Below, piece by piece: positions 10,868 through 20,184 of a stretch of DNA of 64,000 bases. Source of the stretch: Pararhodobacter zhoushanensis (GTDB lineage: Bacteria > Pseudomonadota > Alphaproteobacteria > Rhodobacterales > Rhodobacteraceae). Location of the stretch: NCBI RefSeq assembly GCF_025949695.1, contig NZ_JAPDFL010000001.1:2235501-2299500 (forward strand). The letters are read 5' to 3'. Below the pieces are notes generated by a model. It made no database searches, was not told where the DNA came from, and worked only from the letters and a program-made list of their open reading frames with translations. Made by a program: the position numbers and the translations under genes. Each line of letters starts with the position of its first letter. The stretch's first letter is position 1.

Positions 10868-11170
10868 ATGCAGCGCCAGCACCCGCACCTCGAGGATGAC
10901 GAGGACCCCGGTTTCGAGCCCGGCACCCGCGAGCTGATCCCGCGGATCCTGTGGATCGTGGTGATCACCCTGATGATCAGCGGCGCGCAGTCCGTGCTGC
11001 TGGCTGTGGCGGTGCTACAGGTGGTGATCATGATCGCCAACCGCGGGCGCCCGAACGAGGAGCTGGGCGATTTCGGCTCGATGGTCGGCGCCTGGGTCGC
11101 GAAAGCGGCGCGCTATCAGTCGGCGGCGAGCGATCAGAAACCCTGGCCCTGGACACCGATGGGATCGTGA
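10868..11170 (+). CDS. DUF4389 membrane protein
   Basis: A 100-residue protein with two closely spaced hydrophobic segments (ILWIVVITLMISGAQSVLLAVAVLQVVIMI) followed by the family-typical NRGRPNEELGDFGSMVGAWVAKAARYQSAASDQKPWPWTPM. This C-terminal pattern, small gene size and the PWPWTP ending are what is seen in DUF4389 proteins. Their function is unknown. GGAGACCGCCG precedes the ATG. It is convergent with trpE across repeat copy 1. Confidence 0.82.
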   Translation: MQRQHPHLEDDEDPGFEPGTRELIPRILWIVVITLMISGAQSVLLAVAVLQVVIMIANRGRPNEELGDFGSMVGAWVAKAARYQSAASDQKPWPWTPMGS

Positions 11171-11233
11171 GGGGAGCGCGGCGCTCGGGGGCATCGAGCC
11201 CCTCGCGCCGCATGGGCTGCCGCCCAAACCTGC

Positions 11234-11392
11234 TTCAAGGGGGACGCACGCGCCCCCTTGAAAATCCCCCCGTGGATACTTTCAGACAGAAAATGAAACA
11301 GGGTTAACGAACCCTTATCATCTGTCCTTAAATATCCTGGGGGGTGAATGCGGCGAATGCCGCAGAGGGGGGCAAGGCCCCCTTGCCCGGTC
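11234..11392 (+). repeat. Double-hairpin intergenic repeat, copy 1 (both halves)
   Basis: A perfect 10-bp hairpin (11234-11243 with 11253-11262) leads into the core GTGGATACTTTCAGACAG...AAAATG at 11271-11294. An inverted spacer follows (AGGGTTAACGAACCCT), then an inverted second half-core (CTGTCCTTAAATATCC, ending near 11338), a GCGGC...GCCGC stem and a GGGGGGCAAGGCCCCC hairpin. It lies between the convergent DUF4389 and trpE genes and probably ends both transcripts. The same unit recurs five more times in this window. Confidence 0.8.
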
Positions 11393-11440
11393 GCCCGAGG
11401 GCGCGGCGGCGACAGCCGTCTCGGCCAAGGGCGAAACCCC

Positions 11441-12961
11441 TCAGCTGTTGCCGCGCAGGAACAGGCCAGCGCCTTCGGCCGCAGCGCGCAGCGCCTTGGC
11501 CTTGTTCACCGATTCCTGCCATTCGGACTCTGGATCGCTGTCATAGACCACGCCGCCCCCGGCCTGGGTGTACATCACCCCGTCCTTGACCACCGCCGTG
11601 CGCAGCGCGATGCAGAAGTCCATCTCGCCATTGGCTGCGAAATAGCCGATGCCGCCGCCATAGACGCCGCGCTTTTCGGGTTCCAGCTCGTCGATGATCT
11701 GCATGGCGCGGATCTTGGGCGCGCCGGACACCGTGCCCGCAGGCAGGCCCGCCAGCAGGGCGGACAGCGCGTCCTGATCGTCGCGGATCTCGCCGACGAC
11801 GTTCGAGACGATATGCATCACATGGCTGTAGCGTTCGATGATGAATTTCTCGGTCGGGTGCACGGTGCCGATCTTGGCCACGCGGCCGACATCGTTGCGG
11901 CCCAGATCGAGAAGCATCAGGTGCTCGGCCAGCTCTTTCTGATCCGCCAGCAGGTCCAGCTCCAGCGCCTTGTCCTGCTCGGGTGTTGCCCCGCGCGGGC
12001 GGGTGCCGGCAATGGGGCGGATGGTGACTTCGCCATCGCGCACCCGAACGAGAATTTCGGGCGAGGCACCGACGATATGGAACTCGCCGAGGTCGAAATA
12101 GAGCATGAATGGCGAGGGGTTCATCCGCCGCAGCGAGCGGTACAGCGCGAAGGGGGGCAGGGGGAATTCCTGCGCCCAGCGTTGCGAAGGCACGACCTGA
12201 AAGATGTCCCCGGCGCGGATGTAATCCTTGGCCTTGTCGACCGCCGCCTTGTAGCCGTCCTTGGTGAAGTTCGAGACCGCCTCACCGACCTGCGCCATAT
12301 CCCCCAGCGCGCGCCCGGTGCCCATCGCCTCGCGCTCGAGGTCGCGCAGGGCATCCATCACCCGCTCGGCCGCCTGCGCATAGGCGGCGCGGGCCGAGAG
12401 CCCGGAGCCGGCCCAGGCGGGCGAGACCACCGTCACCTCGCCCTTGACCCCGTCCAGCACCGCCACGACCGAGGGGCGCATCAGCACCGCGTCGGGCAGG
12501 TTCAGCGGGTCGGGGTTGTTTTGCGGCAGATCCTCGACCAGACGGATCATGTCATAGCCCAGATAGCCAAAGAGGCCCGAGGCAACCGGCGGCAGATCCT
12601 CGGGCATGGCGATGCGGCTTTCTGCCAGCAGCCCGCGCAGGGCGTCCAGCGGGTGGCCGGGCAGATCGACAAACGCCGCGTCGTCAAACCGCGCTTCGCG
12701 GTTCAGGCGGCTGGCGCCGCCCCGGCAGTGCCAGATCAGATCGGGCTTGGTGCCGATGATCGAATAGCGCCCGCGCACCTCGCCGCCGGTGACCGATTCC
12801 AGCATGAAGCTGTCTTTGCGGTTGCCGACGATCTTGAGCATCAGCGAGACCGGCGTGTCGAGATCGGCGGCCAGGCGGGCATAGACCACCTGGTTTTCAC
12901 CGCGCGCCCACCCGGCTTCGAAGTCGGCGAAACCGGGGGTCAGCAGGGCGGAATGGGTCAC
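11441..12961 (-). CDS. trpE: Anthranilate synthase component I
   Basis: First committed step of tryptophan synthesis: chorismate + glutamine-derived ammonia to anthranilate. The 506-residue product has the TrpE N-terminal domain and the chorismate-binding domain, with AGTRPRGATPEQD, LDLLADQKELAEHLMLLDLGRNDVGR, PAGTVSGAPKIRAM and GGIGY motifs. The N-terminal feedback site is not assessed. It follows the PpiD-like foldase gene by 41 bases on the same strand, a pairing common in alphaproteobacteria, so they are probably co-transcribed. No TrpG is adjacent at its 3' end. Confidence 0.96.
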   Translation of the reverse strand: MTHSALLTPGFADFEAGWARGENQVVYARLAADLDTPVSLMLKIVGNRKDSFMLESVTGGEVRGRYSIIGTKPDLIWHCRGGASRLNREARFDDAAFVDLPGHPLDALRGLLAESRIAMPEDLPPVASGLFGYLGYDMIRLVEDLPQNNPDPLNLPDAVLMRPSVVAVLDGVKGEVTVVSPAWAGSGLSARAAYAQAAERVMDALRDLEREAMGTGRALGDMAQVGEAVSNFTKDGYKAAVDKAKDYIRAGDIFQVVPSQRWAQEFPLPPFALYRSLRRMNPSPFMLYFDLGEFHIVGASPEILVRVRDGEVTIRPIAGTRPRGATPEQDKALELDLLADQKELAEHLMLLDLGRNDVGRVAKIGTVHPTEKFIIERYSHVMHIVSNVVGEIRDDQDALSALLAGLPAGTVSGAPKIRAMQIIDELEPEKRGVYGGGIGYFAANGEMDFCIALRTAVVKDGVMYTQAGGGVVYDSDPESEWQESVNKAKALRAAAEGAGLFLRGNS

Positions 12962-13002
12962 GGCTGGAAACCTTTGCAGCGGGACGGTCAGGGACGGTCG
13001 GA

Positions 13003-14862
13003 TCAGGGGAAGGTGGCGTGTACCGCGTCGATGGCGGGCTGGTTCAGGGTGATCCCGGCTTCGGCCTGCAGCGCGCTGGCGAAGTAGAAAAACACATCCT
13101 GCGCCAGTGCCTGACCGATCTGCTCGTTGATCGCGCCGGTCAGCTGCTCGGTCTGCTCATCGGCGCTGTCGGGTGCTTCGGTCTCGCCAACATAGACCAA
13201 CAGCAGCCGACCTTCGGCCACCGACATCACCGGCGTGTTGACGTCGCTGGCCATGATGGTTTCCAGCATCGTGGCGGGCACCTGAGTCAGGCGGTCAAGA
13301 CGGGTGATGTTCTCGAACACCTCGGGTGACAGGTCACGCGTTTCGCCAAAGGTCTCGGGGCCTTCGGCAACCAGATCGGCGCTCAGCGTCTGACCCATGC
13401 TTTGCAGCGCGGCATCGACAGCGGCGACGCGGGCACCGGCAACGACGGCCTCGCGTACGTCTTCAATCGGGCGCGGGGTCGGCGGGGTGACCGAGTCGAG
13501 CCGGATCGCAAACAGACCGCCATCTGACAGACCGGCCAGTTCGGGGAAGTCATCGGCGCTGACGGCAGCGGCAGCCGTGCCGAATTCGGAATAGGCCGCG
13601 ATGCCTTCGTTCGTGTCGCGGGTCCATTCGATGGTGCCCAGCTGCATCGGGGTTTCCTCGGCCAGCTGTTCCAGCGTGGCGCCGCCCGCCAGCAGATCGT
13701 CAAAGCCTTCCTGCTGGTCCTGGATCGCCCGGCGCGCGCCATCGCCCGCCAGTTCGGCACGCAGCTCGTCGCGTGCGTCCTCGAACGGGGTTTCCTGTGC
13801 GTTCAGGATCGCGTTCATGCGGAACAGGGCTGGCCCGAGGTTCGACGGCAGGGGGCCGACCACGGTGCCTGCATTGTCGAGGCCAAAGACCGCAGCCCCG
13901 GCGGCGCCCAGTTGCGCCTCGCTCACATCGCCCATATCGGCGTCTTCCAGCGACAGACCGCGCTCTTCGACCAGCGCATCAAAGGTGATCTCGCCGGCAT
14001 CAAGTCGCGCCTTGGCAGCCTGTGCTTCGTCATCCGAGCCAAAGACCAGACGCTCGACGAGGCGGCGCTCGGGCTGCACGAAGTCGTCGATGCGCTGCTC
14101 GTACAGGGCGCGGATCGACTCCTCATCGACCTCGACCGTGTCGAGCACCATTTCCGGCGTGAGCCAGGCGTAGGTAATCGAACGGGTTTCGGGGGCGGTG
14201 AAATCGGCGATATTGGCCGCGTAATAGGCGATGATCGCGGGCTCTTCAGGGTCCGCGACAGGAGCCGGCAGATTGGCCTCTGTCAGCGTGAACAGCGTGA
14301 AATTATGGCGCATGGCGTAAAAGCCAAGCAGGGCGCTGCGCAGGTTGTCGGGGGTTTCGACCCCGGCGGCCGTGGCCGCCTGCAGAATGCCGCGTGCGGC
14401 GTCGCGGCGGACTTCTTCTTCGAATTCGGCCGGGGACTGGCCAACGTTTTGCAGGGCAAAACGGTAGGCATCCATGTCAAAATTGCCGGTCGGGCCCTGA
14501 AACGCGCGGATCCCGACAACGGTGCGCTGGACGTTTTCGTCGCCAACCGAGATGCCGATGCGTCCGGCTTCGTTTTCCAGCGCCGCCTGCGTGATCAGTT
14601 GTGCGCGGACCTGTTGGTCAATGCCGACCTGCTGGGCAAAGGCGATGGTGACCGGCTGGCCGATCTGCTGTTCGACCGCGCGCATCTCGCTTTGCAGGGC
14701 GCGGGCATAGGACTGCGTGCTGATCTGGCGGTCACCGACGCTGCCGATCGAGGTGACACGGCTGCCAAGGAAACTGTCAATGCCAAAGCCACCCAGCCCT
14801 GCAATCAGCAGGATCATCATCCCCCAGGCAAGGATGGATTGGGCGCTATTTTTCTTGGCCAT
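13003..14862 (-). CDS. PpiD/SurA-type periplasmic peptidyl-prolyl isomerase, membrane-anchored
   Basis: Folding factor facing the periplasm. The start is set at the ATG at 14862 (MAKKNSAQSILAWGMMILL); the open frame extends 67 codons upstream but that part is repeat DNA. One N-terminal transmembrane helix (about residues 10-30, ending GLGGFGIDSFLG) is followed by a SurA-N-like helical domain, and a parvulin-like region in the middle (roughly 230-380) that looks degenerate. Length of 619 residues fits PpiD. It is upstream of trpE in the same transcript. Confidence 0.88.
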   Translation of the reverse strand: MAKKNSAQSILAWGMMILLIAGLGGFGIDSFLGSRVTSIGSVGDRQISTQSYARALQSEMRAVEQQIGQPVTIAFAQQVGIDQQVRAQLITQAALENEAGRIGISVGDENVQRTVVGIRAFQGPTGNFDMDAYRFALQNVGQSPAEFEEEVRRDAARGILQAATAAGVETPDNLRSALLGFYAMRHNFTLFTLTEANLPAPVADPEEPAIIAYYAANIADFTAPETRSITYAWLTPEMVLDTVEVDEESIRALYEQRIDDFVQPERRLVERLVFGSDDEAQAAKARLDAGEITFDALVEERGLSLEDADMGDVSEAQLGAAGAAVFGLDNAGTVVGPLPSNLGPALFRMNAILNAQETPFEDARDELRAELAGDGARRAIQDQQEGFDDLLAGGATLEQLAEETPMQLGTIEWTRDTNEGIAAYSEFGTAAAAVSADDFPELAGLSDGGLFAIRLDSVTPPTPRPIEDVREAVVAGARVAAVDAALQSMGQTLSADLVAEGPETFGETRDLSPEVFENITRLDRLTQVPATMLETIMASDVNTPVMSVAEGRLLLVYVGETEAPDSADEQTEQLTGAINEQIGQALAQDVFFYFASALQAEAGITLNQPAIDAVHATFP

Positions 14863-14963
14863 CTCAGGGGCTCCGACTGTCAGGACTGGCCCTGTGTAGG
14901 GGCGAAAGCGCACAGGGGCAAGCGGGTTGCGCCGGGGTGATCGGGGGCTCCCGCCCGTCGGGC

Positions 14964-15204
14964 GCAGCATCGCAGATGCTGCCCCTCCCGTTGGGCCGGG
15001 CGCCGCGCAAGCGCGGCGCGGGCGGGGGGCGTTGCCCCCCTCTTCGGCTGGCGCCGAATTCACCCCCCAGGATATTTAGGGACAGAAAATAAGACTTCGT
15101 TAACCCTGTTTCATTTTCTGTCTGAAAATATCCACGGGAGGAGTCCAGAGGAGGGGGCGTGCCCCCTCCTCTGGCTGGGGGTACGGGGGGCGAGCAGCCC
15201 CCCG
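14964..15204 (-). repeat. Double-hairpin intergenic repeat, copy 2, with extra palindromes
   Basis: The spacer between sulP and ppiD is packed with stems. From sulP's end reading on minus: an 8-bp stem (15184-15204), a perfect 14-bp stem (15145-15158 with 15161-15174), the core GTGGATATTTTCAGACAG...AAAATG, a GTTAACG spacer, the inverted half-core (ending CAGGATATTTAGGGACAG on plus, 15068-15085), a GGGGGGC stem near 15024-15040, a perfect 8-bp stem at 15001-15018 and another at 14964-14982. It is an inverted copy of repeat 1, so trpE and ppiD are bracketed by inverted repeats. Confidence 0.8.
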
Positions 15205-15207
15205 CTT

Positions 15208-16944
15208 TTACACCACCGCGTCGGGCAACGGTCGGGGTGCGCCCGTAAGGCTGCGCCAGCCGTCGTAATGCGACTGAAACACACGCCCGTTCAGCGCCTC
15301 CAGCAGATGCGACTTGCGCAGGCGGTCCATGACCGGGCCCTTGACCTCACTCAGGTGCAGTCCGACGCCCAGATCCTTGAGCCGCCGGTTGATCGATTCC
15401 AGGCTTTCAAGCGCCGAGTAGTCGATCTCGTTCACGGCCGAGCACATCAGGATCACATGCTTGATCGTGCAGCCCTGGGTCACGCGGTCCTGGATCAGGT
15501 CCTCAAGAAAGCGGGCATTGACGAAATACAGGCTCTCGTCCACGCGCAGGCTGAGGATGCTGGGCAGGGTCTCGACCGTGTGGCGGTTGATGTTGCGGAA
15601 ATGCTGGGTGCCCGGAACCAGACCCACCTCGGCGACATGCGGCCGCGATGTCTTATAAAGGTGCAGGCCGATTGACAGAATCACCCCGGCTGAGACACCG
15701 GTCTCAACCCCGAAGCCCAGCGTCAGCAGGATCGTCGCGGCCACGGCGAAGAAGTCGGCGCGCGAGTAGCCCCATGTTTTCTTCAGGATCGAGAAATCCA
15801 CCAGCGACAGCACCGCGACGATGATCGTTGCCGCCAGAGTCGCTTTGGGCAGGAAGAACACCAGCGGCGTCAGCGCCACAGCCGCGATGGCCAGACCCAC
15901 GGCGGTATAGGCCCCTGCGGCGGGCGTCTCGGCCCCGGCGTCGAAGTTGACCACCGAGCGCGCAAAGCCGCCGGTTACCGGATAGCCGCCGGTAAACGCC
16001 GCCCCGATATTGGCTGCGCCCAGACCGATCAGCTCTTGATCGGGGTTGATGCGCTGGCGTTTCTTGGCCGCCAGCGTCTGCGCCACAGAAATCGATTCGA
16101 CGAAGCCGATGATCGAAATCAGCAGGGCCGGGATCAGCAATTGCTTGAGCAGCTCGGGCGAAAGCGACGGCACCGTGAGCGGTGGCAGGCTTTGCGGCAC
16201 AGCGCCCACGACCGCCACGCCATGATCCGCCAGCCCCAGCCCCCAGGTCAGCACCGTGGTCAGCACCACCGCCGCCACCGGCCCGGCCTTGGTCAGCACA
16301 TCGGCCATCTTCGGCCCCAGCCCGGCAGCGCGCAGGCGGGGTTTGAGCCCCTTGCGCACCCAGAACAGGAACCCGGTCGCAGACACGCCAATCGCCAGCG
16401 TGATCGGGTTGGTGTCGCCCAGATGCTCAACCAGTGTCTCGAGCACCTCGATCAGTGTGTCGCCCCCGGCCGGGACGCCCAGAATATGCTTCAGCTGGCT
16501 GGCGGCGATCAGGATGCCCGAGGCGGTGATGAACCCGGCAATCACCGGGTGCGACAGGAAGTTCGCCAGAAAACCCAGCTTGAACAGACCCATTGCCAGC
16601 AAGAACACACCCGACAGAAACGCCAGCGTCAGCGCTGCGACGGCGTAGCCCATGGTCCCGCTCTGCGCGACCTGCCCGACAGCGGCGGCAGTCATTAGCG
16701 ACACCACGGCCACCGGCCCGACGGCCAGCGCGCGCGACGTGCCGAAGATCGCATAAAGGATGATGGGCGCGATCGAGGCATAGATCCCGGCCTCGGGCGG
16801 AAGACCCGCGAGCAGGGCATAGGCCAGCGATTGCGGGATCAGCATGATCGTTACGATCACCGCCGCAATCATGTCATTGGAGAAGGTCTCGCGGCTATAG
16901 CTGCGGCCCCAATCCAGAACCGGGATGTATTTGCCAAGGGTCAT
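15208..16944 (-). CDS. SulP-family anion (sulfate/bicarbonate) permease with STAS domain
   Basis: Inner-membrane secondary transporter of the SLC26/SulP family. The start is the ATG at 16944 (MTLGKYIPVLDWG), matching the family N-terminus; an upstream in-frame ATG adds only non-conserved sequence. The motif IPQSLAYALLAGLPPEAGIYASI in the first membrane segments is the SulP signature, followed by about ten further hydrophobic segments. The last ~120 residues (LSLRVDESLYFVNARFLED...ALESLESINRRLKDLGVGLHL) form a STAS domain. Length 578 residues. Substrate, sulfate or bicarbonate, cannot be decided from sequence. Confidence 0.92.
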   Translation of the reverse strand: MTLGKYIPVLDWGRSYSRETFSNDMIAAVIVTIMLIPQSLAYALLAGLPPEAGIYASIAPIILYAIFGTSRALAVGPVAVVSLMTAAAVGQVAQSGTMGYAVAALTLAFLSGVFLLAMGLFKLGFLANFLSHPVIAGFITASGILIAASQLKHILGVPAGGDTLIEVLETLVEHLGDTNPITLAIGVSATGFLFWVRKGLKPRLRAAGLGPKMADVLTKAGPVAAVVLTTVLTWGLGLADHGVAVVGAVPQSLPPLTVPSLSPELLKQLLIPALLISIIGFVESISVAQTLAAKKRQRINPDQELIGLGAANIGAAFTGGYPVTGGFARSVVNFDAGAETPAAGAYTAVGLAIAAVALTPLVFFLPKATLAATIIVAVLSLVDFSILKKTWGYSRADFFAVAATILLTLGFGVETGVSAGVILSIGLHLYKTSRPHVAEVGLVPGTQHFRNINRHTVETLPSILSLRVDESLYFVNARFLEDLIQDRVTQGCTIKHVILMCSAVNEIDYSALESLESINRRLKDLGVGLHLSEVKGPVMDRLRKSHLLEALNGRVFQSHYDGWRSLTGAPRPLPDAVV

Positions 16945-17325
16945 GGTCTTGTCTTTCAGGGTCAAAGGCAACGCGCGCCATCCTTCTCCACCGGGCCAAA
17001 TCGTCGAGCGCATTTCGGCAACTGGAAGTCACTGGCAATCGTCGCGTTGACGGTGCACCCAAGGGCGGCGCTCGCGACGATGACGCTGTGTCAGCCGCCA
17101 GGACAGGTGCGCGCGCTGGTGAGTGTCTGGGAGGTGTCTGGGGGTGTTGCGTCGCGTCCTCTTGGAAAATGCCGGAAACTGTGCGGGGCACAGCGCGGCA
17201 AGGGAAGGTTGGACGTGGGGTAACGGGTCTGCGTCCGCGCTTCAGTGAGTTTGTCACAGAGGCGCGGGAAAACACATACAAAAAATAAAATATGTTTATG
17301 GGTGGCCGAGAGTCCGGGCCGCATT
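16945..17325. other. Gene-free stretch upstream of sulP
   Basis: No supported coding frame. It carries the sulP promoter. A short A+T-rich patch lies at about 17265-17300 (AAAACACATAC, AAAATAAAATATG), unusual for this GC-rich window; it is followed directly by repeat copy 3. Confidence 0.5.
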
Positions 17326-17418
17326 GGGGGGCTGCTCGCCCCCCAAACCCCCTCGCCAGAAGGGGGAGCACGCTCCCCCTTCTGGACTTCCCCCGTGGAT
17401 ATTTTCAGACAGAAAATG
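17326..17418 (+). repeat. Double-hairpin intergenic repeat, copy 3 (half unit)
   Basis: GGGGGGCTGCTCGCCCCCC forms the first stem; CAGAAGGGGGAGC and GCTCCCCCTTCTG form the second, and the core CCCCCGTGGATATTTTCAG, ACAGAAAATG ends at 17418. A GTTAAGGTTAACG remnant of the spacer follows. It lies just outside the 3' end of galD in the opposite orientation. Confidence 0.8.
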
Positions 17419-17447
17419 CGGCGAAGGAGGCGTTAAGGTTAACGCGG

Positions 17448-18515
17448 TCAGGCGCGTGGGAAGACCCGGCCGTCAAAGAGTTTGCGCGCGGTGCGCAGGG
17501 TTCCGGCGCCGGTGACGGCGCCATCGGCATCCGTTTCAATCAACACTTCAGCGGCGCCGGTCGGATGCTCGATCTGATAGCGCCCGTCGCCGGGGATCAC
17601 GGCCAGTCTGGCCGCCGGGCTGCCCTCAAGCGTGCAGGCTGTCGCAACGCTGACGGCGGCAAAAACCCCGATCGAGGCGTGGCAGCGGTGCGGAATGAAG
17701 CTGCGGGTATTGATCGCGCCACTGTTCTGCGCAGGAGAAACCAGTGTCATCTTGGGCACCGATTTCTCGGTGACATCGCCCAGATTCATCATCGGGCCCA
17801 CCTGCAGGCGGATCTTCTCCAGCCGCTCTTTCAGCGCGCTGTTCGCCTCCATCTCCTCGCGGCTTTCCTGTCCGGTCATGCCGAAGTCCGACGCCGCCAT
17901 GATCACGCAGGGCATGCCGTTGTCGATCAGGGTGCAGTCCACCCCGTCAACGACATCAACCACATTGCCCGAGGGCAGCAGCGCCCCACTCATGGAGCCT
18001 GCGATGTTCTGGAACATCAGCGGAATCGGCGCATGGCCGCCCGGAACGCCGTCAATCTGCGCCGTCCCCGCATAGATTACTCGCCCGCCCGGCGTCTGTA
18101 CCACGGCCTTGGCGACTTCGCCGGTGTTGAGCATATGGATGCGCACCGGCGTCTCTTCGCCCGCCACGGCCACCAGTCCGCGTTCGATCGCCGCCGGACC
18201 AACACCCGACAGGATATTCCCGCAGGCCTGTGCGCCCGACACCAGCGCCTGATCGACGAAGACCTGCAAGAACAGATAATCCACATCCGCGTCGTCGCGG
18301 GTCGAGGGCGAGAGGATCGCCACCTTGGACGTCAGCGGGTCTGCCCCGCCGATCCCGTCGATCTGCCGCGCATCCGGTGTGCCCATGACACGCAACAAAA
18401 GGTCATCACGCGCCGCATCATCCCTCGGCAGATCCGAGGCCAGAAAATACGCCCCCTTCGACGTGCCGCCCCGCATCCACAGACACGCTATGCCGTCAAT
18501 CGCTGGATCGCTCAT
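17448..18515 (-). CDS. galD: 4-oxalomesaconate tautomerase (PrpF family)
   Basis: PrpF/DAP-epimerase-fold isomerase. The family motif RGGTSKG sits at residues 15-21 (CLWMRGGTSKG), with QACGNILSGVG near 98 and IDNGMPCVIM further on. The length of 355 residues fits GalD/LigU, which interconverts keto and enol forms of 4-oxalomesaconate in the gallate and protocatechuate 4,5-cleavage pathways. The galC and galB neighbours support this over methylaconitate isomerase (PrpF). Unusually, its start codon and ribosome binding site (GAGGACAGAAAATG) are the terminal bases of repeat copy 4. There are 98 bases between galC's stop and this start. Confidence 0.88.
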   Translation of the reverse strand: MSDPAIDGIACLWMRGGTSKGAYFLASDLPRDDAARDDLLLRVMGTPDARQIDGIGGADPLTSKVAILSPSTRDDADVDYLFLQVFVDQALVSGAQACGNILSGVGPAAIERGLVAVAGEETPVRIHMLNTGEVAKAVVQTPGGRVIYAGTAQIDGVPGGHAPIPLMFQNIAGSMSGALLPSGNVVDVVDGVDCTLIDNGMPCVIMAASDFGMTGQESREEMEANSALKERLEKIRLQVGPMMNLGDVTEKSVPKMTLVSPAQNSGAINTRSFIPHRCHASIGVFAAVSVATACTLEGSPAARLAVIPGDGRYQIEHPTGAAEVLIETDADGAVTGAGTLRTARKLFDGRVFPRA

Positions 18516-18602
18516 TTTCTGTCCTCAAATATCCACGGGGGAATCCAAAGGGGGAGCGTGCTCCCCCTTTGGCGAGGGGGTCCGGGGGCGAGCAGCCCCC
18601 CG
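18513..18602 (-). repeat. Double-hairpin intergenic repeat, copy 4, containing the galD start
   Basis: Reading on minus from the galC stop: GGGGGGCTGCTCGCCCCC stem, CCAAAGGGGGAGC with GCTCCCCCTTTGG stem, then the core CCCCCGTGGATATTTGAGG, ACAGAAAATG. The final ATG is codon 1 of galD and GAGGA acts as its Shine-Dalgarno. The whole galC-galD spacer is essentially this repeat. Confidence 0.8.
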
Positions 18603-18613
18603 GTTTTGCCCGC

Positions 18614-19285
18614 TCAGATGTACTTCAGGCCCTTCTCGGCCAGCCGCTCGCGCATCGAATAGATGTCCAGCCCCAGCTCGCCCGCGGCCAGTTTCAGCCG
18701 CTTGGCTTCCTCGGCGTCCAGACGCTTCTGGGCGGCGGCCTGCACCGCCGCTGCCTCGGCGCGCGGCACGATGACCACGCCATCGTCATCGGCAATCACC
18801 ACATCGCCCGGATTGACCAGCGCGCCCGCGCAGACGATCGGAATATTCACCGACCCCAGCGTTTCCTTGACCGTGCCCTGCGCCGAGACCGCCGTCGACC
18901 ACACGCCAAACCCCATCGACCGCAGATCGCGCGTGTCGCGGACGCCCGCGTCGATGATCAGCGCACGGCACCCCCGTGCCAGCGCCGAGGTCGCCAGCAG
19001 ATCGCCGAAATACCCCATGTCGCAGGGCGAGGTCGGTGCCAGCACCATCACATCGCCCTCTTGCAGTTGCTCGATGGCGACGTGGATCATCCAGTTGTCG
19101 CCGGGCGCTGCCGAAATCGTCACCGCCGAGCCGGCGATGCTCAGATCCTGCTGGATCGGGCGCATCTTACAGCCCATCAGCCCGGTGCGCCCCTGCGCCT
19201 CGTGCACGGTGGCGACCCCGGCCTTGCCGAGGGCTTCGATGATTGCCTTGTCGGCACGCTCGATGTTCTGAACGACTACAGCCAT
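18614..19285 (-). CDS. galC: 4-carboxy-4-hydroxy-2-oxoadipate aldolase / oxaloacetate decarboxylase
   Basis: RraA-fold class II aldolase of 223 residues that splits 4-carboxy-4-hydroxy-2-oxoadipate to pyruvate and oxaloacetate. The start is the ATG at 19285 ([13 protein letters not shown]); the frame upstream has no homology. Family motifs include [15 protein letters not shown] near the N-terminus, [22 protein letters not shown] and the substrate/metal-site stretch [19 protein letters not shown]-terminal helix ([25 protein letters not shown]) is typical of LigK/GalC. It lies between galB (upstream) and galD (downstream). Confidence 0.92.
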   Translation of the reverse strand: MAVVVQNIERADKAIIEALGKAGVATVHEAQGRTGLMGCKMRPIQQDLSIAGSAVTISAAPGDNWMIHVAIEQLQEGDVMVLAPTSPCDMGYFGDLLATSALARGCRALIIDAGVRDTRDLRSMGFGVWSTAVSAQGTVKETLGSVNIPIVCAGALVNPGDVVIADDDGVVIVPRAEAAAVQAAAQKRLDAEEAKRLKLAAGELGLDIYSMRERLAEKGLKYI

Positions 19286-19313
19286 GATCAGCCTCTTTCG
19301 TGAATATTCAGTC

Positions 19314-19372
19314 GGGGGCGCCGGTGATCGGCACCCCCGGAACCCGACGGCGCGGCTTTGCCTCCGCGCCGT
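19314..19372. repeat. Two intercistronic hairpins between galB and galC
   Basis: GGGGGCGCCG with CGGCACCCCC (19314-19338, one mismatch) and a perfect 9-bp stem ACGGCGCGG with CCGCGCCGT (19347-19355 with 19364-19372). The second starts seven bases after the galB stop on the minus strand. No T-run follows, so a role in mRNA stability or partial attenuation is more likely than full termination. Confidence 0.6.
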
Positions 19373-19379
19373 GCGAGGC

Positions 19380-20111
19380 TCAAAGCTCGTCGACCGTGCG
19401 CGGGAAGATCGACTCGAAGCCTTCGGCGTATTTGCAGTCACGCCCGCCCGACATCCCGCCCGAGTTGCGCTTGAAGTGGTTGGCGCGCTGCTGGGCGACA
19501 CGGGTGTAGAAGTCCCACAGGTGGACCTGACCGTTCATCGCCTCCATCGCGGCGCGTTTCTTGTCCCAGACCGAGGTGATGTCGAGGAACGTGTCGGGCT
19601 TCCAGCCCATCTGTTCGGTCTGGTGCGGCTCGAACAGGTAGACCTGCGGCGCGCCAAGGACTTTCTCGCCCGGGTTGTGGCCCCAGGCCTGCGCCGTGGC
19701 GCGGCATTCCAGCACGATCTGCGTGGTCTGCATGTGGTCCGAATTATACGGATCCCATTTCGAGTGCGACATGATGAACGACGGCTGCACCGCGCGCATC
19801 ACATCGACCAGCTTGAAGCGGGTTTCGCGGGTGAAATCCATCGGGTAGTCGCCCAGATCGAATTCAACCAGATCATGCACCCCCAGCGCCTTGGCGGCAG
19901 CTTCGGCCTCGGCCTTGCGGATGTCCTTGACCTCTTGCAGCGACTTGCCTTCTTTCCACAGCTTGGCGCTTTCACCGCGCTCGCCGTAGGACAGGCAGGC
20001 GACGGTGACATTATAGCCCAGTTCGGCGTGCAGGGCGATCGCGCCACCGCAACGCCAGACGAAATCGGCGGCATGGGCGCTGACGATCAGCGCGGTTTTC
20101 TTCGGTGTCAT
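19380..20111 (-). CDS. galB: 4-oxalomesaconate hydratase, PIG-L family
   Basis: Zinc-dependent hydratase of the PIG-L deacetylase fold that converts 4-oxalomesaconate to 4-carboxy-4-hydroxy-2-oxoadipate. The product of 243 residues starts [17 protein letters not shown]; the zinc motif AHxxD is His13 and Asp16, and a further metal His lies in YNSDHMQTT. The pattern [12 protein letters not shown] and the HKRNSGG-like C-terminus are characteristic of GalB. The upstream open frame (to 20540) overlaps the divergent gene and is not coding. First gene of the galB-galC-galD operon. Confidence 0.9.
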   Translation of the reverse strand: MTPKKTALIVSAHAADFVWRCGGAIALHAELGYNVTVACLSYGERGESAKLWKEGKSLQEVKDIRKAEAEAAAKALGVHDLVEFDLGDYPMDFTRETRFKLVDVMRAVQPSFIMSHSKWDPYNSDHMQTTQIVLECRATAQAWGHNPGEKVLGAPQVYLFEPHQTEQMGWKPDTFLDITSVWDKKRAAMEAMNGQVHLWDFYTRVAQQRANHFKRNSGGMSGGRDCKYAEGFESIFPRTVDEL

Positions 20112-20184
20112 GATGGGTCCTCCAAATCTGCGCGCAGAGTGCGGAAAACCCGACGTAAACGCAAATCGGAAAGCTGTGCGCGGG

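Noticed and set aside
14863..15063. N-terminal extension of the PpiD-like protein
   Set aside because: The extra 67 codons run through repeat copy 2 and lack conservation; the membrane anchor begins properly at the ATG at 14862.
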